Notes: generated by a model from the letters alone, not told the origin. A stretch of 26,238 nucleotides of DNA from Chondrus crispus (GCF_000350225.1 NW_005178563.1:1-26238); one strand, 5' to 3'; positions 17,097-26,102 are shown, counted from the first letter of the stretch. Program-made: numbers and translations.

Positions 17097-17385
17097 CGAA
17101 GCGCCCGCCAGGTCGACCGACGTAAATTTTGGGGGATGAGCGGGGAATGCCCTGGCTTCCATGCGGGCTTGCGCAAGTGGAGGGCGCTGATTGGCGGGAT
17201 GGAGGGGCTCAATGTAACGGGCCTTGCTGGTGGTGGCGTCCACTCTCCTACTCTATTGATGGTCCCATCAACGGCTTCCATCTCGAATGAGTCCCCAGGC
17301 GACCGGTTGAAGAGTGTGTTGAGAGGATTTCTGTCGTTCCTGCTTTGAACGTGGGGCTTATACTAGGGGGATTCGCGACCGCTTA

Positions 17386-17502
17386 GCTGAATCGTTCGGG
17401 AATCGCGGGACGAGAGCTGCTGCGCATTGGAGTTGTATTTGGTTTGTTTACGTGGATCACGCTGAATCGCGACCGTTGCTTGGAATCTTGGCACGAGAGC
17501 TG
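17386..17502. repeat. diverged direct repeat upstream of ParB-like gene
   Basis: GCTGAATCG (17386-17394) with ACGAGAGCTG (17410-17419) recurs as GCTGAATCG (17461-17469) with ACGAGAGCTG (17493-17502). A GCGACCG also accompanies each. The repeats lie just upstream of the TATA box and could be promoter elements. Confidence 0.45.
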
Positions 17503-17553
17503 TAGTGTGGCTGCGTTGAGTAAGAGTGATTCACTTTGCGTACTATCAGGCTG

Positions 17554-17560
17554 TATAAAA
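17554..17560 (+). promoter_or_regulatory. TATA box
   Basis: TATAAAA lies only about 9 bp before the first ATG (17569). Transcription usually starts 25-30 bp downstream of a TATA box. That would place the first AUG of the mRNA at 17638 (GAAATGAAC) rather than 17569. Confidence 0.45.
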
Positions 17561-17568
17561 GCTTTGAT

Positions 17569-20358
17569 ATGGTGGACGGGAGACCAGTTGCGGATGCGGA
17601 ACGTCAAGGTGGATCTGAAAGCGGTTCAGAAGGCGAAATGAACCAGGATTCGAGTCGGAAACGATTGGATAGGGGAGAAAGACGCGCTCGTGCTGAGAAT
17701 GAAGAAGCAGCTGGTACCGTAGCTAGTGCTCGGACCGACAATAGCTCTGGCAATGGGGCGAGTGCTGAAAGGAGGCGCGGAGGTCGTCGTGGTCGTGGTC
17801 GTCGTGGTTCTCGCGGTGCTCGTGGTACTCGTGGCACTCGTGGTACTCGTGATGGCCGTGGTGGTGGTAGGGCGCGTGCTGCGAATGATGGGAGTGAAGG
17901 TGGAGAAGAAACGGCTTCCGTCGCAGGCAAGAGCGCCAGTGTTGCTGCACGCGGTGCGGCTGAGGATGCTGCGTCCATGGGCAGAGCAGCGGCTACGACT
18001 GCGATGCCCATATCCGTTGGACCAGTTGTTCTGCGCGTGCGCAGTCCACCTCGACCCCGAAAGAAGGGAGGCCAAACGATCAAGAGAGCAGCATCAAATT
18101 CCGCTGAGGAAGGAACCAGAACCCTAACCGATACGGAAACAGCAGGAAGGTCTGGTTACAGGCGGGAGGGTTCAGACGGTGTTGGAATATCGGAAGAAGC
18201 TGCTGACGTCATAATTGTGGACTCTGAAGAAGAGGAGCGTGCTGCGCAGGACAGGCTTAAGAATGACACTCCCCTGCTGGCTCCTGAGGTAGATTTGAAC
18301 AACTACCGCCAGTGTATTCTCGAAATCAATGTTTCTTTGATAAGTGAGCCAAAGCAGAGCATTCGTTTGGTGGATGAGGAGCACCTCAGAGAGATGCGCC
18401 AGTCAATCAAAGAAAATGGATACATGACCAGCTCCGGCACGCTATCGGTAACACTGAAGGAGGGCATCGGGTTAACCTGTGCCTTGGCTGAAGAGATGAT
18501 TACGAATGGGAAGATCACCAGGGAGGTGTGGTTGATTGATGGGCGGCACCGGCTCATCGTGATCATCAGAGAGAGAATCCAAACTGTCAAAGTGACGCTG
18601 TGGATTCCTCGTCGAGATGTTCCGTGTCTCCACTCTGCGGAGATTGTTAGCATTGGTGCCTTTTTGAACAAGAGTACCTCTACGAACAGAGAGATGACCT
18701 TGCAGGACCAGATTCATGCTTGTGTGTCTTTAGCAAGGACGCTTGATGCCAGAGAAGACGTTGATATTCGCGCATCTAATTCTTCCCATCTGGCGACTGC
18801 CCTCTTCGCCGGAAAGACTTTGGGGAAGCAGAAGATGAGGCAGTTGCAACGTTACGGAATGATTGGCCTGAAACTTGCTCAGAACCAGGCCATGTTTGAT
18901 ATCTTTTTAGAGGAGACGAACACTCAATTGAATTTGAATCTTAGTCACGTGGCATCGGATGTTCTCCTTGGTATGGACTTGGAAGGGTTCAGGCTTGGAC
19001 TGCAGTGCGTGAAGCAGAGAATTGAAACTGCAAACCAAACTGGATGGAGGGCCACTGGAAGGTTTGATCGACTAAGCAGAGCATTCTACAATGCAGTGGC
19101 CGAACAATACGGTGAGGTCAAAAAAGCTGCAGAGTTCTGCGGGTGGCCCGTCCGTGAGTTTTTGCAGCGTACGGTAGGAAAGACGAAGGTAACAGTTGGA
19201 GAGAGCATTCGGACGGGCATGGGAAGGTTTGACGAAGGTCAGAAGATGAAGGGCGTTCTGAAAACCAAGCTGACGAATCTGAAGAAGCGTCTGAAGGCAT
19301 TGCCTGGAGTCGAAGACTACGAGGCTGAGTCGGAATCAGATTCGGAGGTGGAGGGAGGATGTATAACCCTCACTAACTCAGAATCGTCAGGGAGGAATGA
19401 TGGCGACCATGAGCAAGAATCGGAGTCGCCTCGAGGAACACCTCCCAATTCCAAACCAGGAGATTCATTGCGGCCGAAGCAGACTCCGGACCCTGCCCAG
19501 AACTCTGAGCTGGCTAAGGAGCCGAAACAGCCACAAGGGAATGGGACCAAGCAAACTGAAGGCTCCAGTCAGCGACCTAAGCGAAAGAGTAAAAAGCGGA
19601 ACTACAGCGAGCGCGGGGAAGATGAAGAGGATTTCGAGCCCGACTCCGGAAGGGGAAGACAGAGAAAAAAGCCGAAGATTGCGGGGACGGGGAAAGATGA
19701 TGTCAATCCTGCTGCCACGGATGAGGGGTCCGGGTATATGCCGCGAGATGATCTGGTGCGTGCTCTAGAAGGCTTGCCTGAGAACGAGGTTATTCGGATT
19801 ATGGATGCTCTTGGTCTGGATGTCGTCTCTCGTCCGGAAAAGGAAACTGTTCGAGATGAAGGGAAGTTTGCCTCCACGGATGGAAGCGGCTTTAAAGATG
19901 AAGTTGCAGCTGTACTGCCGATAGGGTATGACGACCCGGTTCCATACGAAGGTTTAGAGCATCCGCAATGGTGCCGGTTTGCTTTTCTATTCCCTAGTCA
20001 ATGGCCAAAGAAGAACCCTATTGGTCATGCTATGCCGTTTTTGGAGACGATACTCGTTCCGCATGAACACCGGGCGAACGTGTTTTTTAACAGTGCAGCC
20101 GATGTGCTTCGAGATAATCACCACTTGGTCTTCTGGCGTGCAGCGCTGAACTACCTCGTCGATCATCCACAAGAAGAGGTCGTTCCCGATGGCGATGAAC
20201 GCTTTACTGAAGTCCCCAAGAACCTGCTTCCTTGGGCGTCTGCCATTGCAAATGACTACGCTGCTCTCGCATATTTCGCTGAGAAACGAGGAGAGCTTGA
20301 ATCTCAGGGGTACTGCGTTCTGAGCAACTTTCTGGATGATGGACGCAACCCGGAGTAG
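17569..20358 (+). CDS. ParB/Srx-like DNA-binding domain protein with RGG tract, running into a dioxygenase domain
   Basis: The ATG at 17569 gives about 929 codons; 17638 is the alternative start implied by the TATA box. Residue numbers here count from an upstream open-frame codon at 17536. Order: an Arg/Gly-rich tract (79-113, RGRGRRGSRGARGTRG); a SUMO-interaction-like motif VIIVDSEEEE (225-234); a ParB/sulfiredoxin-fold domain at about 260-380 with the hallmark VWLIDGRHRL (331-340) after an IKENGY helix; a helical region to about 600; an acidic and basic linker with NLS-like KRKSKKR; and an uncharacterised domain (about 760-905). The last 30 residues (ESQGYCVLSNFLDD) look like the beginning of a 2OG dioxygenase fold that continues past the TAG at 20356. 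ParB-family domains bind specific DNA sites. The three palindromes upstream are candidate targets, which is inferred. Confidence 0.82.
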   Translation: MVDGRPVADAERQGGSESGSEGEMNQDSSRKRLDRGERRARAENEEAAGTVASARTDNSSGNGASAERRRGGRRGRGRRGSRGARGTRGTRGTRDGRGGGRARAANDGSEGGEETASVAGKSASVAARGAAEDAASMGRAAATTAMPISVGPVVLRVRSPPRPRKKGGQTIKRAASNSAEEGTRTLTDTETAGRSGYRREGSDGVGISEEAADVIIVDSEEEERAAQDRLKNDTPLLAPEVDLNNYRQCILEINVSLISEPKQSIRLVDEEHLREMRQSIKENGYMTSSGTLSVTLKEGIGLTCALAEEMITNGKITREVWLIDGRHRLIVIIRERIQTVKVTLWIPRRDVPCLHSAEIVSIGAFLNKSTSTNREMTLQDQIHACVSLARTLDAREDVDIRASNSSHLATALFAGKTLGKQKMRQLQRYGMIGLKLAQNQAMFDIFLEETNTQLNLNLSHVASDVLLGMDLEGFRLGLQCVKQRIETANQTGWRATGRFDRLSRAFYNAVAEQYGEVKKAAEFCGWPVREFLQRTVGKTKVTVGESIRTGMGRFDEGQKMKGVLKTKLTNLKKRLKALPGVEDYEAESESDSEVEGGCITLTNSESSGRNDGDHEQESESPRGTPPNSKPGDSLRPKQTPDPAQNSELAKEPKQPQGNGTKQTEGSSQRPKRKSKKRNYSERGEDEEDFEPDSGRGRQRKKPKIAGTGKDDVNPAATDEGSGYMPRDDLVRALEGLPENEVIRIMDALGLDVVSRPEKETVRDEGKFASTDGSGFKDEVAAVLPIGYDDPVPYEGLEHPQWCRFAFLFPSQWPKKNPIGHAMPFLETILVPHEHRANVFFNSAADVLRDNHHLVFWRAALNYLVDHPQEEVVPDGDERFTEVPKNLLPWASAIANDYAALAYFAEKRGELESQGYCVLSNFLDDGRNPE
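20356..20358 (+). other. in-frame TAG between ParB-like and dioxygenase frames
   Basis: The downstream frame follows immediately in the same register with no other stop, and the dioxygenase fold appears to begin before the TAG. A 28-nt segment from 20355 (GTAGGTGGG) to 20382 (ACCGCAG) looks intron-like and holds GTGAC, but removing it shifts the frame. Removing 27 nt (20356-20382) would restore it, without a GT donor. Nonsense mutation, assembly error, readthrough or two separate proteins are all possible. Confidence 0.6.
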
Positions 20359-20382
20359 GTGGGGTCGGTGACAATACCGCAG

Positions 20383-21450
20383 ATGGATGGGGACCGGCAT
20401 GTTTTCTCACGTCTTCGGGCTGAAGTGCAGGCCTCTTTTCCTGGCGCTCAGGCTCTGAGGGATCCCGACAATCGCACGGTGTGGAATTGGATTGTGAATG
20501 AGGGTTTCGATGTCGATGCTGTAAAGGGTGAGAAAGGGATTGCTCGCTACACCACTACCAATTTCGGGGTGACTACTCATCTAGAGCAAAACGCAAGCAC
20601 GGTGCTGACTGCTCGGCTGAGAGCGCTTTTGGACATCCGTATTTCGCAAGCGCTGGCGGCGTTGGTGGTATGGAAAAATAAGAGCGGTAGCGAGGAGATG
20701 TATATTCCGAAGACCGGTGGGCGGTGGTTGCTGACGGCGAAAGGGTGCAAGCGCCAGGCACTGCATACGGATTTTCCTTCTATGAGCAGAACGGACACCG
20801 TTCGTGGCAAGAGAAACACCGGTTACTTTACTATGACCACAGGCAGTTTAGAAGTGCCGGTCTGGGTTTGTCCGTTTTCGCATAAGACGGTATCGATGGC
20901 CCCAGAACGAGGTATTCGCGCTATGTCGAAAGGGAGTGTGGCAGGAATCCTCAGGATACCCCCGTACTCTATCTTCGTCGGTCGTGGGGACATGTTTCAT
21001 GCTGGTGCCGGATATGGAGATTCAGCAGGGGACGGGAGCTGCCTTCGATATCACCTGTATTTCGTGCCAATGAGCCATCGCTTAGAGGATGGTGTTCATA
21101 TGCTCCAAAAGTTTGATCCCATTATGAAGACCAACCTGGACGACGATACGGACGAGGACGTAAATGAAGGTGAGGATGATGCAACCGGCGAGGTTGTCAG
21201 CGAAGGGGATGTGGATGGGGATGACGGTTATGTGGATGATGTGGAAGCCGATGGGGAAGGGGATGATGTTGTAATGAAGGAGGGAGTACCTGCTACTCAG
21301 CCAGTGCAAATTCTCAAAGAGGGTAGCTCGACCGCGAAAGCTGCTGTTGGGCCTTCAGGTGGGAATCCTGTCCAATTGCCAATCCCTGATACCCAGGAAC
21401 AGGAGGTAACACCAGATTTAGATGAGTATGAGGAGAAGAAATCTGACTAG
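20383..21450 (+). CDS. 2-oxoglutarate/Fe(II) dioxygenase-like domain protein
   Basis: The first ATG after the TAG is at 20383; the frame itself is open from 20359 (GTG), and residue numbers here count from 20359. A helix RLRAEVQASF (18-28) is followed by YIPKTGGRWLLTAK, then LHTDF with the iron ligands His136 and Asp138. GDMFHAG carries the third ligand, His214, and LRYHLYF has Arg230, well placed to hold 2-oxoglutarate. The spacing HxD, 75 residues, His, 15 residues, Arg fits the double-stranded beta-helix dioxygenase superfamily. I cannot tell AlkB-, TET/JBP- or prolyl-hydroxylase-type apart. The tail (about 255-310) is highly acidic (DDDTDEDVNEGEDD) and probably disordered. Next to a DNA methyltransferase and a SET domain, oxidation of a methyl mark is an attractive but unproven role. 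Confidence 0.72.
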   Translation: MDGDRHVFSRLRAEVQASFPGAQALRDPDNRTVWNWIVNEGFDVDAVKGEKGIARYTTTNFGVTTHLEQNASTVLTARLRALLDIRISQALAALVVWKNKSGSEEMYIPKTGGRWLLTAKGCKRQALHTDFPSMSRTDTVRGKRNTGYFTMTTGSLEVPVWVCPFSHKTVSMAPERGIRAMSKGSVAGILRIPPYSIFVGRGDMFHAGAGYGDSAGDGSCLRYHLYFVPMSHRLEDGVHMLQKFDPIMKTNLDDDTDEDVNEGEDDATGEVVSEGDVDGDDGYVDDVEADGEGDDVVMKEGVPATQPVQILKEGSSTAKAAVGPSGGNPVQLPIPDTQEQEVTPDLDEYEEKKSD

Positions 21451-21850
21451 GGTCGAAGTAGGAATGCCTTGAAAAGTTGGTAGTACTTGTTGTAAAAGTA
21501 GAGCCTGCGCGCAGCGGAGAGTAAACCTCGCGCCTTACTGGTGAGGGTGTCCTGTAAAAGATATTTTCTATTTGGGAAGTCAGGGACAGCGGAAAAGAAG
21601 GGGTTCAAGAGCGTCTACATGGGGATTTAAAGGCAGGCTCTCGACTGCATGCTGAATGAGCCTGGTTGTAGGAGTATAGATAGTTGTGTCGCGCAATTTT
21701 CCCGCCCTAGGTAGTGGGCAACATGGAAAAGAACATTCTGATCAGTTTACTTCAACCTATGTACTTTCTTGGGGCCAAGAGGGGGATATTTCATATAAAT
21801 AATAAAAACTGCGTGGGCATTAGCAACGCTGACCTAGAGTACCGTTTTTT

Positions 21851-22005
21851 GTTAAATTGTTGTACAGCTGGTTGCCAGCCGCCGAAAAGAAGGTAAAAGC
21901 TATGAATGGCATGTTACCTGAAAGAGGATGATACTTAAAATAACAATTTGTTAAATTGTTGTAAGAGCCATGAATGGCATGTTGCCTGAAAGAGGAAGAT
22001 ATTTA
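21851..22005. repeat. tandemly duplicated segment, about 42 bp plus a 14-bp leader
   Basis: GTTAAATTGTTGTA (21851-21864, and again at 21950) is followed in each case by a block reading (C/T)ATGAATGGCATGTT(A/G)CC, then TGAAAGAGGA and a TTAA end (about 21896-21938 and 21964-22005). The two copies differ at several positions and the first carries about 30 extra bases between leader and block. This is an old local duplication of unknown role. Confidence 0.6.
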
Positions 22006-22260
22006 AGAGCAATGGGAAAAGGCGGTTATTATTACGTTTGGGGAAAACATTACAATAGGAGCATGACGATAGGAGCGGTTGCGTATTTTCAATGTGTGCA
22101 ATTTTCTTCATTGGGCGGTTTTGGGGTTTGAGCGATGAACCGCATTCCATACGGCACAAGTTTTAGATGGGTGCGTCATTGACTTGGAGTAGAATAGCTT
22201 TTTTGATATCTTCATAAGTAGAGCTTAGTAGAACTTACATGAGGAAACGATTCTGAGGTG

Positions 22261-22290
22261 GAGAGAGAGATTTAGAGAGAGAGAGAAAGA
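22261..22290 (+). repeat. GA microsatellite in 5' flank of RNB gene
   Basis: (GA)5, TTTA, (GA)n and GAAAGAG end about 60 bp before the ATG of the RNB gene. GA tracts are frequent in eukaryotic promoters and 5' leaders; here it may mark the transcript leader. Confidence 0.6.
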
Positions 22291-22352
22291 GCTACCACTT
22301 GCGCACGTTTACTCGTTGTTTTTGTATAGAAGGACGATATATCTGTGAGAGA

Positions 22353-24587
22353 ATGCCTTCATCACGTCTTAATGTCGGAGATATTGTGTTATTTACAGCA
22401 ATCCCCGAAGTACAGATGTCACTAGGTGTGCAAGGGAGGTATGCCAGAGTTGGACAAGTTTGGTGTTCGACTGAAGATGGGAACGACATACTTGAAGTGA
22501 AGGGATGGTTCGGGACTAGAGCTAGCCTTGAGCAAATCAAAATTTTACACGTAATCTGGAGAAAGGGAAGAAGTAAGCTTGGAGTGCAGGAAAGGACTAT
22601 TGAAGGAATTGAAAAGAATGGATTGTGTCTAGCAAGCGGTGTGCGCATATCAAATCATACATTCATGGAGGATGGAGCTGTGACGTTGAATCGCGTGGCG
22701 TCACGTCTGTTCTCCGGAAGAGCCACTGCGCCATCCGTCCTCTTCGCTGCTGCTATAGTGCTGAACTGCGACGCCAGAGTGACCCAAGTCGATCCAAATC
22801 CGTATCTGAACCCGTATGAAATGTTTTACAAGGCTAACGAGGCGTTGAATGCAGACAGCGCCACTACCCCTACGCAACCGGCTGTGGCGTGGTATACCTT
22901 GGCGCAATCGGTATACTCTGGGGATATAGAGATATTCAGTTCGAATGTAGCGTATGACACGTATATGGAGACCATCACATGCCTCCAGAACTGCAGCTTC
23001 AGCCCGCATGATGCCCGCGGCATGATAACATACGATTCAGATTTGTTGAGTACCTTGGAAGCAACGAAACATTTTCAGGAGGTAGATCGCAAGAGGCTGA
23101 GTATGTCTTTGATGAACTTGGATATAACTCGGCAGTTTGCCGCAAGCATTTGCAAGGAGCTGGGGATCCGGGATACGTTTGACGAAAAAGTACTCATGGC
23201 GGGGGCGTTGTGCCTAGAAAGTGAAGCCAGTACGCAACAAGTCGAGTACGCCGAAACCATGTTTTTTGAAGAGGATGGGAGAGCAGACGAAGACGCGGAA
23301 TGGCGACATACATTCAGTCACCACATGGCGTACTCTATCCACCATGCGGACAGAAACGACAGAAACGTCGCCGTATCGATTGGGAAATTTGAAAGGGATG
23401 GAGAAAGCGTAGGCAGGAGGCACGCAGATTGTGAACAAGATTATGTGTTTGTGCATATATCAGACGTAACGAGATACATCGGTCATGACCTGAACAGTCT
23501 TTTGCTGAGCGGAGCGATGGAGAGAGGGCGGACGCAGTTCTTGCCAACGGGAAACATGACGATGCTCCCAAAAGCTATTGCGAGAATGGCGAGTCTGGCA
23601 GGGTGGCGGGGAAGCTGCACCCTCACGGTACGTTTCCCAATTTCGAATGGCATGATCAACGATTCGGATTATCACATATGCTTATCTCGCATCTCAAAGC
23701 CGAAGATACTGTCGTACGTGGAGGCTGAAGAGCAGATACAATCAGAGGAGATGAACGATTTGAAGCGTATCTATAACCTGGTGAACCAAACATTTCCTCA
23801 GGCCGTGGAAGAAGAAGAATACGTTGACTATCACGAGTTGAACGTTGATGCACAAGAACACATGGGGATATCTGTGTCGCCTCGGGTGCGCACCAAAAGG
23901 GCGTCCGTACTGATTTCGTCGATGGAAAAGGCGGCGAACATCGCCTGCGCTAGGTACGCCGAAGACAGAGGCGTGCCCATGTGCTTTTTGAACCAAATGG
24001 CACCCGATGACGTGAATAGTGTTCCAAGTTTTGTGTTCTGTGCAGAGATCCTCCCTCACCACGTCCAGGATGAAGAAGCCTGTGCTTTGATTACCTCTCC
24101 AGTCCATCGTGGGCCAGATCTGATCAACCACATACAGCTGAAAGCACAGCTACGGAAGGATGCACAGCGACGAACACGCAGATATCTTACAAGAGAGAAA
24201 ATCATGGAGGAGATTGAGAACAACAACTTCACACTCAAATACCACCGTGGCATACAGATGGAAGACAGAATCACGCAGTATTATACGCACAAGTTTCTGA
24301 AGGGCCAAACTCAAAAGACGCTAGTGGGGACGATGTTGGGGTACCCCTCGGACGTAACAGATTTGAATCCAGACACAACGCGCATCAACGATATGCAGGC
24401 ATCTGGATGCCGTTCCTTCCAGAAATGCCTCGTGCAATTAGATAGCAGTGGAATTCGCATTTTCGTGATGCTTCCGTGTGGAATCGCAGCAGGATCGAAA
24501 CTGAATCTGTCGTTGTCCTGGATTTGCCCAGACAGTATGCGTCATGATGCATTTGCTACACAAATGGCAATGGATGTTACCGGATAA
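22353..24587 (+). CDS. BAH-like domain plus RNase II/R (RNB) domain lacking catalytic residues
   Basis: The ATG at 22353 gives 744 codons; the frame is open from 22299, and residue numbers here count from there. The N-terminus (LNVGDIVLF; RYARVGQVWCSTEDGN; EVKGWF, 24-71) has the layout of a BAH chromatin-reader domain, which is tentative. An RNB fold begins near 340: VFVHISDVTRYI (383-394), ERGRTQFLPTGNMTMLPKAI (408-427) and ITSPVHRGPDLINHIQL (in the C-terminal third) match conserved RNB blocks. The catalytic core is altered. SIHHADRNDRNVAV (346-359) stands where active enzymes have an I-D-x4-A-x-D-x-D-D series, keeping one Asp and substituting the others with His, Asn and Val. TSPVHR replaces the TSPIRR arginine with His. 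It is probably a non-catalytic RNA-binding protein, comparable to yeast Ssd1, perhaps tethered to chromatin. It is co-oriented with the dioxygenase gene. Confidence 0.72.
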   Translation: MPSSRLNVGDIVLFTAIPEVQMSLGVQGRYARVGQVWCSTEDGNDILEVKGWFGTRASLEQIKILHVIWRKGRSKLGVQERTIEGIEKNGLCLASGVRISNHTFMEDGAVTLNRVASRLFSGRATAPSVLFAAAIVLNCDARVTQVDPNPYLNPYEMFYKANEALNADSATTPTQPAVAWYTLAQSVYSGDIEIFSSNVAYDTYMETITCLQNCSFSPHDARGMITYDSDLLSTLEATKHFQEVDRKRLSMSLMNLDITRQFAASICKELGIRDTFDEKVLMAGALCLESEASTQQVEYAETMFFEEDGRADEDAEWRHTFSHHMAYSIHHADRNDRNVAVSIGKFERDGESVGRRHADCEQDYVFVHISDVTRYIGHDLNSLLLSGAMERGRTQFLPTGNMTMLPKAIARMASLAGWRGSCTLTVRFPISNGMINDSDYHICLSRISKPKILSYVEAEEQIQSEEMNDLKRIYNLVNQTFPQAVEEEEYVDYHELNVDAQEHMGISVSPRVRTKRASVLISSMEKAANIACARYAEDRGVPMCFLNQMAPDDVNSVPSFVFCAEILPHHVQDEEACALITSPVHRGPDLINHIQLKAQLRKDAQRRTRRYLTREKIMEEIENNNFTLKYHRGIQMEDRITQYYTHKFLKGQTQKTLVGTMLGYPSDVTDLNPDTTRINDMQASGCRSFQKCLVQLDSSGIRIFVMLPCGIAAGSKLNLSLSWICPDSMRHDAFATQMAMDVTG

Positions 24588-24973
24588 CCACGCGATGCAA
24601 GCCGAGGCCCAGTCTTTGGGCAGAAGTGGAAAAGTAATATACGCACAGGGTAGAACCAAGTTTTCACAGATAATTAGGAGATATTCCCTTTTATAATATA
24701 GAGTAAGGCATATTCCCTATACCCAAACGACATTACAAATTACGATGAAGTACTGTGGGAATGGAAAAAGCAATTAGCACATCACCAAGTACTAAAGAAT
24801 ATTACAATTAGCAGAAATAGTCCTGTTACGCAAAAGTAATACTAATTCACCCCGAGCCCCATTTTTATAAAAAGAAACATTTGGAAAACATTAGTGTAAT
24901 TTGAAATATTCAAATGGAATTTGCAATTTTTTAAATTAATGTAATTTCAAACAAATGCGATTAGCAGAAAAGT
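24588..24973. other. AT-rich subtelomeric spacer
   Basis: No gene is present. ATTCCCTATACCCAA (near 24713) recurs as AATCCCTATACCCAT (25012-25026), a C-rich telomere-like fragment in both places. ATTAGCAGAAA also occurs twice (near 24809 and 24960). Confidence 0.4.
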
Positions 24974-25007
24974 GGGATTAGCCCATCGTGGGATTAGCAG
25001 GGATTAG
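24974..25007 (+). repeat. interstitial telomere-like repeats
   Basis: GGGATTAG occurs at 24974, 24990 and 25000, separated by short unrelated bases and followed by CCCTATACCC. These match the terminal repeat type of the window and mark the start of the subtelomeric block. Confidence 0.55.
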
Positions 25008-26102
25008 GGCGAATCCCTATACCCATGGGTTGGACGGATGGGAGGTTAGGCGTCGAAATTAGCATCGCTATTGAAGATTCCTGGGATGGAAGGCCTACTG
25101 GCTCCATAAAATATCTGCAAAAATTATATCAAAGCACGGGCCAAAACACTCCGCACGCTCCGTGGCGGATGGAAGTCCCGAATCTCGGACGGAAGGCCTA
25201 TTGGTCGGATGGGATGTTTCATCGCTGGTTTCATCCGTGTCGCAGCCCTCGTTATGATTATTCTTGACATGGCACTCACCTGTTGGCTAATTTGAATCCC
25301 ACTCTTCCTGCCTTTCAGGTTTGAATGCCCTTTTTCTCGCCTTAAACTGTACTCACTGGCTCTCTCTCTTTTGACTGCTGCTTTCCATCTAAGACACCCA
25401 TCCATTGGCCATTCTCTCTTGGGACACCCGTCCATTGGCTACAGAATTCGTACAACTATCACCGGCCAGTTGGGAGACTGCGTGTCAAATGTAGAGTGGA
25501 ATTATGGGAGTTGCGAATGCCAACAGCGGCGGCAAGTCTGGTCGGACCATCACAGATCCACTGACCGGATGCTACCGCTTCAATAGTTTTGTACGAGCGT
25601 AGAAACGTGTCTGTTTTTGCGAATGTGGCAGGGATTCTGAATATACTTGTAGGGGAGAGCGCGAGGAGGATGGCTTTGCGAATACCGCCGGCATGCAACA
25701 CCCGTAATTAGCGGGAAGAGTTGCCCTTGCTCATGCTCATTAATGGCCCGCCGTCCACGTCCATCTCTACAATCCCCACTGCGCCCCTCTCAAGCTGCCC
25801 CCGAACGGCACGTTGCTCCGACGTGCATCCGAGCTGCCCCTGCTCTCCAAAATTGATAGCAACAAATCGATGGCGACCTGAAAGCATCCCTGACCTGCAT
25901 CACGGCGAGCTCGGCGGCGAGCTCCAGCGGGCACGTAGAAATCGGAAAGCAGGCGGCTGTGGCCCGGAGAGCATTCCCCGCTTGCTCCCCGACTGCACGG
26001 GGACAACGAGGCAATGGGTGTAGTGCAGAAACGCGCGAGGCGCGACCACCATCCGCAGTCAACTGGAGGGTCACGCACGGATAGGCGAATGTGTACAATG
26101 AA
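25008..26102. other. subtelomeric sequence without a supportable gene
   Basis: Frames up to about 100 codons exist on both strands and overlap each other; none has a motif. Small repeats are present: GGATGGAAGGCCTACTGG (about 25085-25102) against GGACGGAAGGCCTATTGG (about 25187-25204), and GACACCC(A/G)TCCATTGGC at 25393 and 25423, 30 bp apart. The last 400 bp are more GC-rich than the rest. Confidence 0.45.

Larger units (their letters stand above)
16372..17568. promoter_or_regulatory. divergent intergenic region between methyltransferase-SET and ParB-like genes
   Basis: About 1.2 kb separates two start codons that point away from each other, so both promoters lie here. It contains a G-rich tandem repeat, three palindromes of one family, a diverged direct repeat and a TATA box, each listed separately. 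Frames on both strands inside it lack recognisable motifs. Confidence 0.7.
21451..22352. other. intergenic region between dioxygenase and RNB genes
   Basis: There is no supportable gene. A 60-codon frame at 21714-21896 with a fair start context has no motif. The region contains a duplicated segment and a GA-rich tract, listed separately. Confidence 0.4.

Noticed and set aside
17604..18127. Long antisense and out-of-frame open frames (up to 159 codons) opposite the ParB-like gene's 5' part
   Set aside because: They lie over the Arg/Gly-rich repeat tract, where biased codons (CGT, GGT) leave the other frames stop-free. Their products are low-complexity His/Thr/Ser or Val runs.
13388..20382. 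A bacterial operon, suggested by GTG frame starts and overlapping frames
   Set aside because: No Shine-Dalgarno sequences are seen and the GTG starts are internal to longer genes. SET and BAH-like domains, Kozak and TATA signals and telomere repeats point to a eukaryote.
21714..21896. 60-codon frame with a Kozak-like start (GGGCAACATGG)
   Set aside because: It is short, lies between two larger genes, has no recognisable motif, and its end overlaps a local duplication. There is not enough evidence for a gene.
25721..26098. About 100-codon frames on both strands near the telomere
   Set aside because: Three overlapping frames on opposite strands in GC-rich sequence show no motif and no start context that favours one of them.
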